Positions 8,306-17,184 of a DNA stretch of 58,267 nucleotides are shown piece after piece; positions within the stretch are counted from its first letter, which is position 1; each line of letters begins with the position of its first letter. The notes under the pieces were generated by a model. That model worked only from the letters and a program-made list of their open reading frames with translations. It was not told the origin of the DNA and did no database searches. The position numbers and the translations under genes were made by a program. Location: assembly GCA_003131585.1 (NCBI GenBank), contig PKVW01000043.1:265-58531 (forward strand). The letters run 5' to 3'. The DNA is from Acidobacteriaceae bacterium. GTDB taxonomy: Bacteria > Acidobacteriota > Terriglobia > Terriglobales > Acidobacteriaceae.

Positions 8306-8430
8306 CTGATTGAGTGATTTTGCGATCGGGTCATTGAGTGATTGAAGAGCCTTAAGAAGACCAGCCTCAAGAAGACCAAGGCATTTTCGAAATCGCCCAA
8401 TGACCCGATCGCGAAATTGCTCAATATCAT
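8306..8430. repeat. Inverted pair of TGAGTGATTTTGCGATCGGGTC-type repeats
   Basis: A segment at about 8306-8345 (containing CGATCGGGTCATTGAGTGA) recurs in inverted form at 8396-8430 (containing CAATGACCCGATCGCGAAA). Together with the spacer between them they could form a large stem between the GerMN gene and the amidase. CAATGACCCGATC words are, as far as I recall, dispersed in acidobacterial spacers. The right arm overlaps the last codons of the amidase. Confidence 0.5.
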
Positions 8431-10067
8431 GGCGCGGCTCCGAGCTGGGCGCGAATGGCGGCGATTCCATTGGCCACGGCGCCGGCGACGAGTTGCTGGT
8501 ATTCGGGCGAAGCGAGTTGGGAGAGATCGGAGCCGGGCGGGGCAACCTCGACTGCGATCGCCGCGGTGACGATGTTGTTCAGGGGACGGAGCGGCGCGGT
8601 GAGAGTGCGGACGGCGACCTGCTGTTTTTTCAATTCCGCAGCCACACTGGCGGCGGCGGCCTGGCTGAGGGAGATCGAGGAAGACTGGGCGGTGGTCCAG
8701 GAATAGAAAGGACCTCGGTCGTCATCGCCGCTGTAGGGAAGCAGCGCGGTGTAGAGGCGAACGCCGTGGCCGTTGGAGGCGGCGTGGAGGGCGATATAGA
8801 CGGCGGCGTGGGTAGTGTTGGCAAAAAAGGCGCGGTCGTCGAGCGAGAGGTCGGCGTCAGAATCGCGCAGGACGAGCGTGGGGATACCGCGATTCTCGAG
8901 TTCCTGGCGGAGGCGGCGGGCGAAGGCGACGGTGACGTCTTTCTCGGCGAGCGTGCTACTGAGGGCTTCGCCGCGGTCATCGCCGCCGTGGCTGGCGTCC
9001 ACGATGGCGAAGTAACGGCGCGGGGCGGAAGCCGACGGAATTGCCGCCGGCGACTGGACGGTCGCGTTGCTTTGCGCCGGAGCTGCGGCGGGCGGCCTGG
9101 TTGCGGTTGCGCCATGTGCGTTCACCCCTTGTACGTTCACCCCTTGTGCGCTCACCCCTTGTGCGTTCACTCCAGGTGCGGTTGCCCCGGGTGCGCTTGC
9201 CGCGGGTTGAGATTTCGCGGGGGCGAGAGTGATGGTGCGGCCGTCCGGGCTGAAGCTGGCGAGCAGAGAGAGGGTGGTGGTTACGGTGATTGCGGCGGCG
9301 CCATTGTTCTCGGAATAAGTGGCGGAGGGAATAGTTTTGCTGCCGAAGGTAAGGGTGGGCGAGGCGGGCGCGGTGAGCGGTTCGCGGTTGAAGGTGAGGC
9401 GCAGTTTGCCGGGTTCGGTGGCGACGGACGGATTGACGGGCGCGGTGAAGCGAAAGATCAGGCGCGAAGGATCGTCCGGGGACACTGAGGCGGTGAAGTG
9501 GGTGGCGATGCCGCCGATGAAGAGACGGGCGGACTCCTGGTGCAGGGTAGCGGGACCACCGAGGAAGTGGGGCAGGAGGGAATTGAGGGAGGCGAGCGGG
9601 ACGAGGCCGCGTCCGTTTTCCAAGAGGAATTTTCCGGCGAGTTCGGTGTCGCGCCCCTGAATGCGTGCGTGGCTTTGACCGACGGTAAAGTCGCCGAGGA
9701 CGTTGTTGAAGTGCAGGCGCCAGCGCGGAGGGGCGGATTTTGCGCTGACCGTCCCGAGGGGATCCAGTAATTCCAGCAAGGCGACGTAATCCCGGCCTTG
9801 CCGCTGCACGACGGGCAAGGAATAGTTGGCGGCGGTGGAGTAAATGGAGAGATGCTTCTCGGGAGCTGCGCCGGAAACGAGCAGGACGGCGAAGAACAAG
9901 AGGATGCCGACAACCCATTTACCGCGGAAGCCACAGAGGACACGGAGGTCTTGATGGCCGTTTCCTGGTGTCCCACTTCTTGCGGTCACGGCAGCCGTCA
10001 AAAGCTCACCAGTCGAACGGCCGATCATCCAACCTCGGCTCTTGCGGCTTCTGTTAATCGAGCGCAT
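8427..10067 (-). CDS. amiC: N-acetylmuramoyl-L-alanine amidase (Amidase_3)
   Basis: A 546-residue exported amidase that would cleave the bond between MurNAc and L-alanine in peptidoglycan. A hydrophobic segment (about 51-66) exports it; two AMIN-like beta regions follow (about 75-270). The zinc catalytic domain starts near residue 350 with FAIVDASHGGDDRGE (the usual DPGHGG with a Ser-Ala change before the His), continues with IALHAAS, and ends with the catalytic AVEVAPPGS. Between them is a low-complexity linker of 15-nt repeats (about 9115-9190) giving GVNAQGVSAQGV. The start is uncertain: 10067 overlaps the DUF1015 end by 14 bp, and ATG 10028 is possible. Confidence 0.85.
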   Translation of the reverse strand: MRSINRSRKSRGWMIGRSTGELLTAAVTARSGTPGNGHQDLRVLCGFRGKWVVGILLFFAVLLVSGAAPEKHLSIYSTAANYSLPVVQRQGRDYVALLELLDPLGTVSAKSAPPRWRLHFNNVLGDFTVGQSHARIQGRDTELAGKFLLENGRGLVPLASLNSLLPHFLGGPATLHQESARLFIGGIATHFTASVSPDDPSRLIFRFTAPVNPSVATEPGKLRLTFNREPLTAPASPTLTFGSKTIPSATYSENNGAAAITVTTTLSLLASFSPDGRTITLAPAKSQPAASAPGATAPGVNAQGVSAQGVNVQGVNAHGATATRPPAAAPAQSNATVQSPAAIPSASAPRRYFAIVDASHGGDDRGEALSSTLAEKDVTVAFARRLRQELENRGIPTLVLRDSDADLSLDDRAFFANTTHAAVYIALHAASNGHGVRLYTALLPYSGDDDRGPFYSWTTAQSSSISLSQAAAASVAAELKKQQVAVRTLTAPLRPLNNIVTAAIAVEVAPPGSDLSQLASPEYQQLVAGAVANGIAAIRAQLGAAP

Positions 10068-11397
10068 AGATGGTCAGTCCGCTGAGGAGCTTAGGGTAGA
10101 AGTCAGTAGATTTCTGGGGCATGACGTCGCCGGCGAAGGCAATGTCACGGACTTGCGCCATGCGGCAGGGATTCATTAAGAAAGCGATGTTGGCGCGGGT
10201 GCCGGTTGCGCCGCGTAGTTGCGACAAGGCCTCGGCGGCGGCGCGGACGTAGGAGATGTTCTGCTGGTTGCGGATGGATTCTTCCGAAAGCTTCAATACG
10301 TTCTCCAGTAAGACCTTATGCAGTTGCACCACGTCGAGGGCCTGCTGGCGGATGGATAGGCCGGCGAAGACTTGCGGGGTGTTCGGATTGGGATGGTGCA
10401 GCAGGAAGGCACGGTTGGCGGTGACGGCGAGAATGGAAGTTCCGGCCCGCCCAGACTCGCGGAGGATGGCGGTGGCGCAGGACGCGTCGATGGACGCGTC
10501 GACGTCTTCAACGTCGAAGAAAGCGCTGGCGGAATTGCGGAAGTTTTCTTCCGAGAAGGAGGCCAGACTGTGAACGAGGCGATGCGTTGGCAGGATGAGC
10601 AGACCGGGGCTGTTCATGTTGACGAAAGTCATCATGACGAAATCGTAGGGCGACGCGTTGCGCCCGGGGGCAGGCCGGGCCGGCGAGGAAGAATCGGCAG
10701 CGCGGCGTTCATCGCGGTAGGTGAGTGCGGTTTCGTAACGGTGGTGGCCGTCGGCGATGATGAGTTTTTTGTCGATCATCGCGGTGCGGACGGAATCGAT
10801 CAGGTGCGGATCGGAGACTTGCCACACGCGATGAACGACATCGTATTCGTCTTTTACCGAAACATCGGGAACCGAAATGGCTGGGGCGGCATGGGTGGCG
10901 AGGAGGGATTCGATCTGGCCTGAGTCTTCGTAGAGCGTGAAGATCTGGCCGAAATGGGCGCGGGTGGCGCGGAGCAGATCGAGGCGGTCGGCCTTGGGCT
11001 TGGCCAGGGTTTGCTCGTGGCGGAAGACGATGCCGGCGGAATAGTCCTCAATGCGGCCGAGAGCGATGAAGCCTCGGCGTTCGAGTTCCGTGGTTGTTCC
11101 GGGGAGCGTAAAGCGCTGGGAATAGACGTACAAAGAGGGAAGAGAATCCTGGCGCAGGACGCCTTGCCGGCGCCAGTCGCGAAAGTAGGCGGCGGCCCGG
11201 GAATATACATTGTTTGATGGATTGTCATTTTCCTCCCGGCGCCCAAGGATGATGCGCACGAGGTTATGCGGGCTGGCCGCGTAATAGTGATCCTGGAGCG
11301 CGGGAGTGATCTTGTCGTAAGGTTGGGTCACGGCCTGGGCAGGGGAGACGTGCCGGGGATCATAGCGAAATGCGCGAAAGGGATGAATGTCGGCCAT
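10054..11397 (-). CDS. DUF1015 family protein
   Basis: A 447-residue member of the DUF1015 family, widespread in bacteria and of uncertain function (sometimes annotated as HTH-containing or SpoOJ/ParB-related, without proof). Typical landmarks are MADIHPFRAFRYDP at the start, TQPYDKITPALQDHYYAASPHNLVRIILG, the SLYVYSQRF strand and the strongly conserved IADGHHRYETALTYRDER. ATG 11395-11397 gives the family N-terminus; the 42 codons before it have no support. Ends 14 bp inside the amidase frame, so the two may be co-transcribed. A short 9-nt duplication (GACGCGTCGA near 10480-10500) lies within it. Confidence 0.88.
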   Translation of the reverse strand: MADIHPFRAFRYDPRHVSPAQAVTQPYDKITPALQDHYYAASPHNLVRIILGRREENDNPSNNVYSRAAAYFRDWRRQGVLRQDSLPSLYVYSQRFTLPGTTTELERRGFIALGRIEDYSAGIVFRHEQTLAKPKADRLDLLRATRAHFGQIFTLYEDSGQIESLLATHAAPAISVPDVSVKDEYDVVHRVWQVSDPHLIDSVRTAMIDKKLIIADGHHRYETALTYRDERRAADSSSPARPAPGRNASPYDFVMMTFVNMNSPGLLILPTHRLVHSLASFSEENFRNSASAFFDVEDVDASIDASCATAILRESGRAGTSILAVTANRAFLLHHPNPNTPQVFAGLSIRQQALDVVQLHKVLLENVLKLSEESIRNQQNISYVRAAAEALSQLRGATGTRANIAFLMNPCRMAQVRDIAFAGDVMPQKSTDFYPKLLSGLTIYALD

Positions 11398-11568
11398 GAA
11401 ACCTTTGATTGTAACAAGATGGCGGTGGCGCGCCCGGGTTTGGCGCTTGCCGGATTGGAATGAATTGCCCGGAATGGGCGTCCATTCCGGATTGTCACCC
11501 ACGTTTGACAAAAAAATCGCCATCTCTTCCGCGGAGCTGTGATACTATCGCGGGCAATCGAGGTGCTT

Positions 11569-12714
11569 ATGTCCCTCTTGGATGAGCGCCGGTTATCTCG
11601 CCCAACGGCCTTGGTTCGGAACTTGGTTCGGAACTTAGTTCGGAAGTCCTTCCCGGTTCGACTCTGGAACCCAACTCTTGTTCAATGGCGTAGAATCGCA
11701 ACCCGGTTTTCCCTCTGGATGCTGCTTCTCGCGCTGAGCGCAGCCTGCGGCTTGCCGGTGACTGCACTGGGGCAGACGGACGTGAACGATGTGCACGTCA
11801 CGCCCCGCGAAGTGGAAAAAGGGAAGACAGAAGAAGTGGCGAAGCGGAGTATAGACTCCCCATCCCTGAGTGCGCACGTGCGTCCCTTGAAGGTGGCCGT
11901 CGATTTAGTGCTGGTACCGGTGACGATCACCGACCCGATGAACCGGCTGGTAACCGGGTTGGAGAAGGAGAACTTCCAGCTTTTCGAAGGCAGCGCGGGG
12001 CAGGAGATCAAGTCTTTCTCGAGCGAGGACGCGCCGGTATCGCTGGGGGTGATCTTCGATTCCAGCGGGAGCATGAGCAGCAAGATGGACCGGGCCAAAG
12101 ACGCGGTAATGGAGTTTTTTAAGACCGCCAACCCGCAGGATGAATTCTTCATGATCACGTTCTCGGACGAGCCCGAGGTGATCAACGATTTCACCAGCTC
12201 GGTGGACGAGATCCAGGGCAAGCTGATCTACACCGTGCCGCGAAAGCGCACGGCGCTGCTGGACGCGATCTACATGGGCGTCAGCAAGATGAGGCAGGCC
12301 AAATACGCGAAGAAGGCGCTGCTGATCATCTCCGATGGGGGCGATAATCACAGCCGCTACACCGAGGGCGAAATCAAGGCTCTGGTGAAAGAAGCGGACG
12401 TGATGGTGTACGCCATCGGCATTTACGACCGGTATTTCCAAAGCGAGGAAGAGCGGCTGGGCCCGGCGCTGCTGGGCGAGATCGCGGAGCTGACGGGTGG
12501 ACGGGCGTTTACGGTGGAGAACCCGAACGACCTGGCCGATGTCGCTACCAAGATCGGGGTCGAACTGCGCAACCAGTATGTGCTGGGGTATCGTCCCAGC
12601 AAAGTGGTGCGGGACGGCAAATGGCGTAAGATTAAAGTGAAGTTGTTGCCGCCGAAAGGACTGCCGCCACTCCGAGTGTATGCCAGGACCGGATATTACG
12701 CGCCCGAAGAATAA
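11569..12714 (+). CDS. VWFA-related secreted protein (acidobacterial type)
   Basis: A 381-residue exported protein with a von Willebrand A domain of the VWFA-related acidobacterial family. The signal/anchor is about 48-66 (LWMLLLALSAACGLPVTALG). The lead strand VDLVLVPVTITDPMNRLVTGLEKENFQLFE is the family hallmark; the MIDAS metal site is DSSGSMSS (about 162-169). The A domain runs to about 330 and a C-terminal strand pair ends RVYARTGYYAPEE. ATG 11569 has GAGGTG 6 nt upstream and is preferred to 11539. Codons 16-25 come from a 12-nt tandem repeat (GGTTCGGAACTT). The next gene overlaps and is a paralogue. Confidence 0.88.
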   Translation: MSLLDERRLSRPTALVRNLVRNLVRKSFPVRLWNPTLVQWRRIATRFSLWMLLLALSAACGLPVTALGQTDVNDVHVTPREVEKGKTEEVAKRSIDSPSLSAHVRPLKVAVDLVLVPVTITDPMNRLVTGLEKENFQLFEGSAGQEIKSFSSEDAPVSLGVIFDSSGSMSSKMDRAKDAVMEFFKTANPQDEFFMITFSDEPEVINDFTSSVDEIQGKLIYTVPRKRTALLDAIYMGVSKMRQAKYAKKALLIISDGGDNHSRYTEGEIKALVKEADVMVYAIGIYDRYFQSEEERLGPALLGEIAELTGGRAFTVENPNDLADVATKIGVELRNQYVLGYRPSKVVRDGKWRKIKVKLLPPKGLPPLRVYARTGYYAPEE

Positions 12715-13840
12715 GCGGGCCGCGAGCTTCTTCTTTCTTCTGGTAAGGTGCGCGATATGGGCTGGAGCCACGATCGCGGCGCTGGCGCAACCCTTTGCCG
12801 GCTACGCGGAGTGGAAGCCTTCGCAGTTCCAGTCTGAACTTGTCCAGTCTGAACTTGTCCAGTCCGAACTGGCCCCCCCAGTCCAGTTCCAGTCCCAGCC
12901 TGTCCCGTCGCAACCTCTTCAGTCCCAATCAGGCGCGCCTCCGGCGCCGGCCGCGAGTTCCAATCAGCCGCAAGCCCCCGACGAGAATGGAACCTTCGTC
13001 ATTCGCAAGGATGTTGACGAAGTTTTGTTGCACGCCACAGTGGTGGACGACAAGCAACACATTGTGACCAACCTTGACCGGAGTGCCTTTACCGTATTCG
13101 AGGATGGGAAACCGCAGAATATTATTTCGTTCCGGCATGAAGACATTCCGGTGGCCATGGGAATCGTGATCGACAATTCCGGTTCGATGCGGGAAAAGCG
13201 GGCCAAGGTAAACCAGGCGGCGCTGAACCTGGTGCGGTCGAGCAATCCCCAGGACGAGGTGTTCGTGGTGAATTTCAACGACGAATATTATCTCGACCAG
13301 GATTTCACCAACGATCTGCTGAAGTTGAAAGAGGCGCTGGAAAAGATTGACGCCAAGGGCGGAACGGCGCTTTATGAGGCCGTGGTGGCCTCAGCCGAGA
13401 ACTTTAAGAACGCCAAGCTGGAACGGAAAGTGTTGTTCGTGGTGACGGACGGAGAAGACAACGCCAGCCGGGAAACCCTGGAGCAGGCGGTGAAGCAGTT
13501 GCAGGGGGAAAACGGTCCGTCGGTGTATGCGATTGGAATCCTGGGGGATGAAGAGCATCCCAAGCGCGCCAGGCGGGCGCTGGAGATCATCGCGCAACGC
13601 ACGGGAGGGCTGGCGTTTTTTCCGAAGACGCTGGACGAAGTGGATGAGATCAGCCGGCAAGTGGCGCACGACATCCGCAATCAGTATACGATCGGCTACA
13701 AGCCGACGAATCCAAGAACCAGCGGGGGCTTCCGGGCGATTCGCGTGGAGGCCAAGGTCAAAGGGCACGGCAAACTCGTGGTGCGGACCAAGAGCGGGTA
13801 CTACGCGGGGATACAGCCGGCGGCGCCGGGGAGTCGATAA
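12680..13840 (+). CDS. VWFA-related secreted protein, tandem paralogue
   Basis: A 386-residue paralogue of the preceding gene, overlapping its end by 35 bp, so probably translationally coupled. An N-terminal hydrophobic segment (about 16-36) is followed by a Gln/Ser/Pro-rich linker built from 15-nt tandem repeats (QSELVQSELVQSEL, about 12832-12875). Then come VDEVLLHATVVDDKQHIVTNLDRSAFTVFEDG, the MIDAS motif DNSGSM, a complete A domain and the closing TKSGYYAG. Function is probably surface or periplasmic adhesion or complex assembly; not known. Start kept at ATG 12680 because no in-frame alternative keeps the export signal. Confidence 0.86.
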   Translation: MPGPDITRPKNKRAASFFFLLVRCAIWAGATIAALAQPFAGYAEWKPSQFQSELVQSELVQSELAPPVQFQSQPVPSQPLQSQSGAPPAPAASSNQPQAPDENGTFVIRKDVDEVLLHATVVDDKQHIVTNLDRSAFTVFEDGKPQNIISFRHEDIPVAMGIVIDNSGSMREKRAKVNQAALNLVRSSNPQDEVFVVNFNDEYYLDQDFTNDLLKLKEALEKIDAKGGTALYEAVVASAENFKNAKLERKVLFVVTDGEDNASRETLEQAVKQLQGENGPSVYAIGILGDEEHPKRARRALEIIAQRTGGLAFFPKTLDEVDEISRQVAHDIRNQYTIGYKPTNPRTSGGFRAIRVEAKVKGHGKLVVRTKSGYYAGIQPAAPGSR

Positions 13841-13842
13841 GC

Positions 13843-13877
13843 AAGAGGTCGATGAGCAAGACGTCGATGAGCAAGAC
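13843..13877. repeat. 15-nt tandem repeat in spacer
   Basis: Just past the VWA stop there are two and a half copies of GTCGATGAGCAAGAC (the first copy with AA/GG changes). It is the same kind of 15-nt expansion seen inside neighbouring genes. No gene lies between 13841 and 13992. Confidence 0.7.
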
Positions 13878-13992
13878 AAGGAATCTACCATTGCCCCGGC
13901 AGGCAGCACGCAAGGTATTCCAAGATGAATCTTTCGCTTCCGGCGATTACTCCAAGGGAAGCTCGCAGCGGCACGGGGCGATGGTTGGAGTG

Positions 13993-14679
13993 TCAGGGAT
14001 GCGAATCGAATAGGATGCTTTCCTCCGCAACGGAGCGCGAATGACCGGTGGCATAGACCCACTTCTTCACGGCGGATATGGCGGATTCGCCGAGAATTGG
14101 ATTGCCTCCCAGCAACTCGACATTCTCGACGTTGCCCCTGGCGGAGATGGTTACCTGCAAGCGCACAGTTCCGCCAATGCTGAGCCGCTTCAGAGTCTCC
14201 GGGTATTCCGGCTCGACGCGGGTAATCAATCTTCTTTGGGCGTTAATTCCGGTGTCCCCGATAGCTAGAGTCTTCACACCTTCCGCGCTGGTTGCAGTGC
14301 TCACATATCCAATAGCACCTCGCGTCCTGGCTACGTAGGCAATGACTTCAGCATCGGAGCCGAGTTCCCTCGGCATGGAGCCTCTGCCGGTAAAGACCAG
14401 AGCGCGGTAGTAGGTCCGCAAATCGTCGTCGGTTCTGCCGAGGTATTCTTGCAGGAAGGCTTCGTGGATCGGCCCATCCTTCTCGAGTACTGGTTCTACG
14501 TGCGTACCGTCCCCGAGCGCGATCTTCTCCTCCAGAAAGACTCTTTTGAGTTCGCCTGCGGAAAGCATGTCTGCTTTCACGCTTGAATTGGCAATCACCT
14601 TGACATCGCTCGCGAGGGCATTCGGTGAAGCGAAGATCATCGCTCCGGAAACTACGAGGAGTATTTGTGGACATTTCAC
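13993..14679 (-). CDS. Phosphate-binding-like protein fused to a TonB C-terminal domain
   Basis: A 228-residue exported protein (signal peptide about 1-23, ending NALASD). Residues 24-140 resemble a half-size PstS-like periplasmic binding domain: VKVIANSSV, LSAGELKRVFLEEK, the HEAFLQEYLGR helix, and TRGAIGYVSTA. Residues about 148-220 are a TonB C-terminal fold: LITRVEPEYPETLKRLSIGGTVRLQVTIS and the closing AISAVKKWVYATG. Such a pairing has no membrane anchor for TonB-type energy transduction, so the TonB fold may simply bind a partner. It is 32 bp downstream of an outer-membrane porin-like gene on the same strand. Ligand unknown. Confidence 0.75.
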   Translation of the reverse strand: MKCPQILLVVSGAMIFASPNALASDVKVIANSSVKADMLSAGELKRVFLEEKIALGDGTHVEPVLEKDGPIHEAFLQEYLGRTDDDLRTYYRALVFTGRGSMPRELGSDAEVIAYVARTRGAIGYVSTATSAEGVKTLAIGDTGINAQRRLITRVEPEYPETLKRLSIGGTVRLQVTISARGNVENVELLGGNPILGESAISAVKKWVYATGHSRSVAEESILFDSHP

Positions 14680-14711
14680 TGCATTCTCCTTATACCGGTG
14701 TGCCTCTGTGC

Positions 14712-15956
14712 TTAGAAGTTAAGGCTGGTCTTAACGACTAAGGCGGTAGTGTTGGGCTTAAAGCCCTGGAGGTTCACTTGGGGGTAGAACCCGTCCGGGT
14801 ATGTGCTGTTCCCATAGCCGTTCATGAAGTGACCCTCCACTTTCACGTTCCAGAATCTTTTGAGGTCGACCCGTGCGGTGATGACTTTGTCGTAGATGTG
14901 ATTGGCGGGCAGGCTGGTATCGGTTTGGCTGGGAAACCCCGCGGCTGCAAGTGCACCGCGCACAAGGCTAACGATCGAATAATGGGAATAATAGGAGCCG
15001 AGTTCAAGCCGCTTAGCGATCCGGTAAGCACCCGAGACATACCAGCCGCGCACATCGTCCGGGTTTTCGGAAGAACCGCCGAAAATCAATTGGTCGCGCA
15101 CATAGCGGCGATACTCCGAGTCGATCCGCAATTTACCCGCCGTGTACTCGCCATAGAACTGGTTGGTCCAGTCGGCTTTGGAGGACTCCGAATATGAAAT
15201 CGTGCCACCCCCGGGGTTAAACGGACTTACACTTGTGCCCTTGCCGGTGGTGTCTTGATCCAGGCGCGACGCTCCGATCAGCAAACCCTTCAGCGGGGTG
15301 CTCCAGCGGAGATCGGCGCCGTACTGCAGGCCACCGAAACTCTTGAAGTGGGTTCCGTACTGAGACAAAAGATAGGGATAGCCGCTATAAATGCTGTCAC
15401 TGCGATGCCCGGCATAGACCGTATAGGAGAGATCGCCGAGGCGGCGTTTGAGGGAAATATTGCCGTAGATGTCGCCACCCACGTGAGCGATGGTCGCGTC
15501 GCGCAAGTCAATGGGATAAACGCTTTGGGGCAGCAGCGCAAAAGTATGGAGGAAATTCAGGCTCTGAGTGTCGTTATATAGCCCCAGTGTGGTCTTGACC
15601 TTGCCTCCGCGAAAGCCGAGCCAGCTCTTGAAGCGGTAATCTGCAAAAGCCCAATCCAGAGACGGGTGGTACTGGCCGAGTTGCCCGAGGTTGCGGTCGT
15701 AGAGTTGCGCTCCCACCCGGAGCCTATCGTTGATGCGAGTGGATAGATTGACCCCGAAATCGGTGAAGGCGGCGCTGCCCTGGCTGGTGTTCATGGTGAG
15801 CCAATTGTTGTCGCTGGTGTAGACGAATCCCTGCGACACGAAGCCGTGGACCTGAATCGTGCGGTCAAAGAGTTTAAATTCCTGGGCTTGCAGGGTGATT
15901 CGGCCTGCGCAGAAACATGCACAGACAAGAACCAGCAGGACCATTCGTCGACGCAT
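14712..15956 (-). CDS. Outer-membrane beta-barrel (porin-like) protein
   Basis: A 414-residue exported protein with a signal peptide (about 1-24, ending TLQAQ) and then alternating amphipathic strands rich in Tyr, Gly and Asp, ending VVKTSLNF with a terminal Phe, the signal for outer-membrane assembly. The first strand QVHGFVSQGFVYTSDNNW and DFGVNLSTRINDRLRVGAQLYDRNLG look like the porins often encoded beside half-size PstS-like proteins. Here the PstS-like/TonB fusion is the next gene, so the two probably form one uptake or sensing unit. Substrate not deducible. Confidence 0.75.
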   Translation of the reverse strand: MRRRMVLLVLVCACFCAGRITLQAQEFKLFDRTIQVHGFVSQGFVYTSDNNWLTMNTSQGSAAFTDFGVNLSTRINDRLRVGAQLYDRNLGQLGQYHPSLDWAFADYRFKSWLGFRGGKVKTTLGLYNDTQSLNFLHTFALLPQSVYPIDLRDATIAHVGGDIYGNISLKRRLGDLSYTVYAGHRSDSIYSGYPYLLSQYGTHFKSFGGLQYGADLRWSTPLKGLLIGASRLDQDTTGKGTSVSPFNPGGGTISYSESSKADWTNQFYGEYTAGKLRIDSEYRRYVRDQLIFGGSSENPDDVRGWYVSGAYRIAKRLELGSYYSHYSIVSLVRGALAAAGFPSQTDTSLPANHIYDKVITARVDLKRFWNVKVEGHFMNGYGNSTYPDGFYPQVNLQGFKPNTTALVVKTSLNF

Positions 15957-16125
15957 GGGGCCTCCCGAATCAATGGCCAGAGATATTAGATCGGTTAAAT
16001 TGAGGAAAAACTTGAATGCAAGCAGGATGGGAAAGACAGAAGTGAAGATGACTACGGTAACGCCTTAGCGAGGACCAAGTGGCCGGGACAATTGACGATT
16101 TCACACTCTCCCCTTACCCTGTAAC

Positions 16126-17079
16126 GTGCACCTGAAAACCTCTGAAGTCTCCTATCTGGGTGTCGCCGATGACATCACCGATTTGGTCGGCGGCACTCCC
16201 GTGCTTCGGCTGAAACGGCTGGTTCCCGCCGGTTCGGCCGACATCTTCGCCAAACTCGAATATCTGAATCCGGGTGGCAGCGTGAAGGACCGCGCGGCCA
16301 TTGGGATTATCCGCAGGGCCGAGCGGGAAGGTAAGCTCGCGCCCGGTGGGACGATTGTTGAAGCGACGGCGGGGAATACGGGAATCGGGCTGGCGCTGAT
16401 CGGGGTGAATCGCGGGTATAAAGTGAAGCTGTTTGTGCCGGAAAACTTCTCACAGGAGAAAGTGACGATCATGCGCGCCCTGGGAGCTGAGGTGGAGCGC
16501 ACACCGGACGAGGAAGGCATGCAGGGGGCGATCCGGCGTGCCAAAGAGTTGGTGGCCAGCGATCGCAGTGCGTTCATGGCTGGGCAGTTTGAGAATCCGG
16601 CGAATCCCGATTACCACTACGAAACGACCGCGGTAGAAATGTTCGAGCAGATGAATGGGAAAGTCGATGCCGTGGTTTTGGGCTGCGGCACCTGCGGAAC
16701 TTTTACGGGCATAGCGCGCTATATGAAAGAGCATGTGCCGGGAGTGCTCGCGTTCGCGGTGGAAACACAGGGCTCGATCCTGGCCGGGGGACAGCCGGGG
16801 CCGCACAAAGTGGAGGGGATCGGAGTGAGTTTCATCCCCAAGACGTTTGATGCTTCGGTATGCGATGAAGTGATCATGGTGACCGACGAGGATGCCTTTG
16901 AGACAGTGAAGCGGCTGGCGGCGCAGGAAGGCGTGCTGGCGGGATCGAGCGGGGGAGCGGCGGTGTTCGCCGCTCTGCAAGTGGCGCGGCGGCTGGGCAC
17001 GGGGAAACGGGTGGCGACGATTATTCCGGATTCGGCGGAGCGGTATTTGTCGAAGAAGATTTTTGAGGGCGGCATTTAG
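16126..17079 (+). CDS. cysK: Cysteine synthase / cystathionine beta-synthase family
   Basis: A 317-residue PLP enzyme of the O-acetylserine sulfhydrylase family, making cysteine from O-acetylserine and sulfide (or cystathionine from serine and homocysteine). The PLP lysine is K54 in NPGGSVKDRAA; the phosphate/substrate loop is EATAGNTGIGLA (79-90); FENPANPDYHYETT and GCGTCGTFTGIARYMK are also typical. Start is a GTG at 16126; no clear ribosome site. It is followed by a cystathionine gamma-synthase/lyase, the usual partner for cysteine-homocysteine interconversion, so transsulfuration is as likely as direct cysteine synthesis. Confidence 0.88.
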   Translation: MHLKTSEVSYLGVADDITDLVGGTPVLRLKRLVPAGSADIFAKLEYLNPGGSVKDRAAIGIIRRAEREGKLAPGGTIVEATAGNTGIGLALIGVNRGYKVKLFVPENFSQEKVTIMRALGAEVERTPDEEGMQGAIRRAKELVASDRSAFMAGQFENPANPDYHYETTAVEMFEQMNGKVDAVVLGCGTCGTFTGIARYMKEHVPGVLAFAVETQGSILAGGQPGPHKVEGIGVSFIPKTFDASVCDEVIMVTDEDAFETVKRLAAQEGVLAGSSGGAAVFAALQVARRLGTGKRVATIIPDSAERYLSKKIFEGGI

Positions 17080-17184
17080 GCGGGCGGGTGCTTCTTCCAC
17101 GAGGCCTGAAAGCCTTTTGTCGCGGAGGATGCGGCGAAGGGCTGCGGAGAACGGAGAGAAGGCCGGTTCGTTGTTGAAAGCCAC

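Noticed and set aside
9115-9190. CRISPR-like regular repeats
   Set aside because: 15-nt direct units without spacers, inside the amidase linker; no CRISPR array or cas genes in the window.
8400-9488. Long Gly/Arg-rich frame opposite the amidase
   Set aside because: Antisense shadow of a high-GC gene; the amidase on the minus strand has all family motifs.
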